Positions 62,893 through 64,000 of a stretch of DNA of 64,000 bases are shown piece by piece; the first letter of the stretch is position 1; each line of letters starts with the position of its first letter. The notes beneath the pieces are model-generated. The model did no database searches. It saw only the letters and a list, made by a program, of their open reading frames with translations, and had not been told where the DNA came from. The position numbers were made by a program, and so were the translations under genes. The DNA lies in NCBI GenBank assembly GCA_028823855.1, contig JAPPFL010000071.1:1-64000 (forward strand), given 5' to 3'. Source of the stretch: Albidovulum sp. GTDB taxonomy: Bacteria > Pseudomonadota > Alphaproteobacteria > Rhodobacterales > Rhodobacteraceae.

Positions 62893-63993
62893 TCAACCTA
62901 TTTTGCCGCGGGTCGAACCGGTCTGGCCTCGATCAAGCAAATAATGATCCAAAAGGACGCACGCCATCATCGCTTCCGCGACCGGTACCGCTCGAATGCC
63001 GACGCAGGGGTCGTGTCGGCCTTTCGTTACGATTTCGGTTTCGTCGCCCGACACCGTGATCGTTTTTCTGGGAGACAAGATCGAGGACGTGGGCTTTACG
63101 GCGAACCGAACTACGATTTCCTGGCCGCTCGAAATCCCGCCCAATATGCCGCCCGCGTGGTTCGCGGCGAATTCCGGACCGCAGGGTCCCATCGAGATTT
63201 CGTCGGCGTTTTCCGTTCCGGTCAGGCGGGCAGCATTCATTCCCTCTCCTATTTCGACGCCCTTGACTGCATTTATCGACATCATCGCCGCGGCCAAATC
63301 CGCATCGAGCTTCCCGTAAACGGGCGAACCTAGCCCCGCCGGCACTCCCCGCGCGACCACTTCAACAACGGCGCCGGCGGAATTGCCGGATTTGCGCAAT
63401 TTATCGAGATAGATTGCCCAGCGCTTCGCCGCTTGGTCGTCGGGACACCAAAACGCATTGCTCTCAATCTTGCGCAGATCAAATTGATTCCGCATCGCAG
63501 GAATTTCACCCACTTGAGTCAGATAGCCCAGGATTGAAACACTAGGCGCAAGCTGTTTTAAAACCGCGCGAGCTACGCCACCCGCGGCGACGCGCGCAGC
63601 GGTTTCTCGAGCGGAGGACCTGCCGCCTCCCCGATAGTCGCGCAAGCCGTACTTTTGCCAGTATGTTATATCCGCATGCCCCGGTCGAAATTTGTCGCGA
63701 ATTTCCGAATAATCCTTGGATCTGTGGTCGGTATTCCTAATCATCAGGTGAATCGGGGTACCCGTGGTTCTGCCTTCGAAGACTCCGGACAGGATCTCGA
63801 CTTCGTCTTTCTCCCTTCTTTGAGTGGTGTACCTGCTTTGACCGGGCCTGCGTTTGTCGAGCCAGTGCTGCACGAATTTCGCCTCTATGGCTATGCCGGG
63901 AGGGCAGCCGTCCACGATCGCTCCAAGGCCGGGCCCGTGACTTTCACCCCAAGTCGTGAATCGGAACACGTGCCCGAAGGAATTAATTGACAT
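62893..63993 (-). CDS. aroC: Chorismate synthase
   Basis: A 366-aa cytoplasmic enzyme that makes chorismate from 5-enolpyruvylshikimate 3-phosphate using reduced FMN, the last step of the shikimate pathway. The N-terminal signature [20 protein letters not shown] is at residues 7-26. The second signature [20 protein letters not shown] is at about 104-123 and the third, [17 protein letters not shown], near 330. Complete, starting ATG at 63993 close to the window edge. A housekeeping gene of alphaproteobacterial character. Confidence 0.97.
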   Translation of the reverse strand: MSINSFGHVFRFTTWGESHGPGLGAIVDGCPPGIAIEAKFVQHWLDKRRPGQSRYTTQRREKDEVEILSGVFEGRTTGTPIHLMIRNTDHRSKDYSEIRDKFRPGHADITYWQKYGLRDYRGGGRSSARETAARVAAGGVARAVLKQLAPSVSILGYLTQVGEIPAMRNQFDLRKIESNAFWCPDDQAAKRWAIYLDKLRKSGNSAGAVVEVVARGVPAGLGSPVYGKLDADLAAAMMSINAVKGVEIGEGMNAARLTGTENADEISMGPCGPEFAANHAGGILGGISSGQEIVVRFAVKPTSSILSPRKTITVSGDETEIVTKGRHDPCVGIRAVPVAEAMMACVLLDHYLLDRGQTGSTRGKIG

Positions 63994-64000
63994 GCCTTGC

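Overview
The window looks like a chromosomal segment of an alphaproteobacterium. The grounds are the chorismate synthase, GalU, AMP nucleosidase and HyuA/HyuB types, a tripartite tricarboxylate transporter, a CoxMSL-type molybdenum hydroxylase and overlapping ATGA/GTGA operon junctions. The lineage is an inference from protein character, not a measured placement. Many genes are broken by nonsense codons, frameshifts or truncation, and at least six different mobile-element proteins survive only as fragments. That fits a host-associated or otherwise decaying genome. I saw no rRNA, tRNA or CRISPR array by eye.

Layout. 0.1-2.2 kb: left-edge debris of a defence-like region (C-terminal half of a SNF2/RapA-type helicase, N-terminal half of an AbiEi-like antitoxin). 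2.2-21.3 kb: 14 genes, all on the minus strand. In transcription order they are HyuA, HyuB, an amidohydrolase, a branched-chain-type ABC importer (LivK, LivH, a fused LivM-LivG, LivF), a kynurenine-formamidase-like cyclase, an amidase, and a Dpp/Opp-type importer (binding protein, B, C, D, F). This reads as an uptake and breakdown island for amides, peptides or cyclic imides. 22.3-25.2 kb: a ribose-type sugar importer, followed by an ISKra4-family remnant.

25.2-35.3 kb: a degraded accessory zone with remnants of ISKra4, IS110, a serine recombinase, IS4, a tyrosine recombinase and IS66. Among them lie two hypothetical genes (a small membrane protein and a TerB-like protein), a 295-aa hypothetical protein, a ParB-like small protein and a Fic pseudogene. 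36.0-37.1 kb: a membrane fatty-acid desaturase. 37.6-46.7 kb: a sulfatase locus. Two cytoplasmic-type sulfatases, a PdxA-like dehydrogenase and a TctABC importer (binding-protein gene frameshifted) are transcribed to the left. They are divergent from a GntR regulator that is translationally coupled to a formylglycine-generating enzyme, the maturase sulfatases need. A pair of GGTATACC palindromes sits between the two arms.

47.5-64.0 kb: mostly intact metabolic genes. They are GalU, a DapA-family aldolase/lyase, an aspartate-type aminotransferase, maleylacetoacetate isomerase (start codon apparently lost) coupled to a thiolase, a DUF2306-like membrane protein, adenine deaminase and AMP nucleosidase (consecutive steps from AMP to hypoxanthine), HU, an EamA exporter, a three-subunit xanthine-dehydrogenase-family enzyme with a MoaD-like protein behind it, and chorismate synthase at the right edge.
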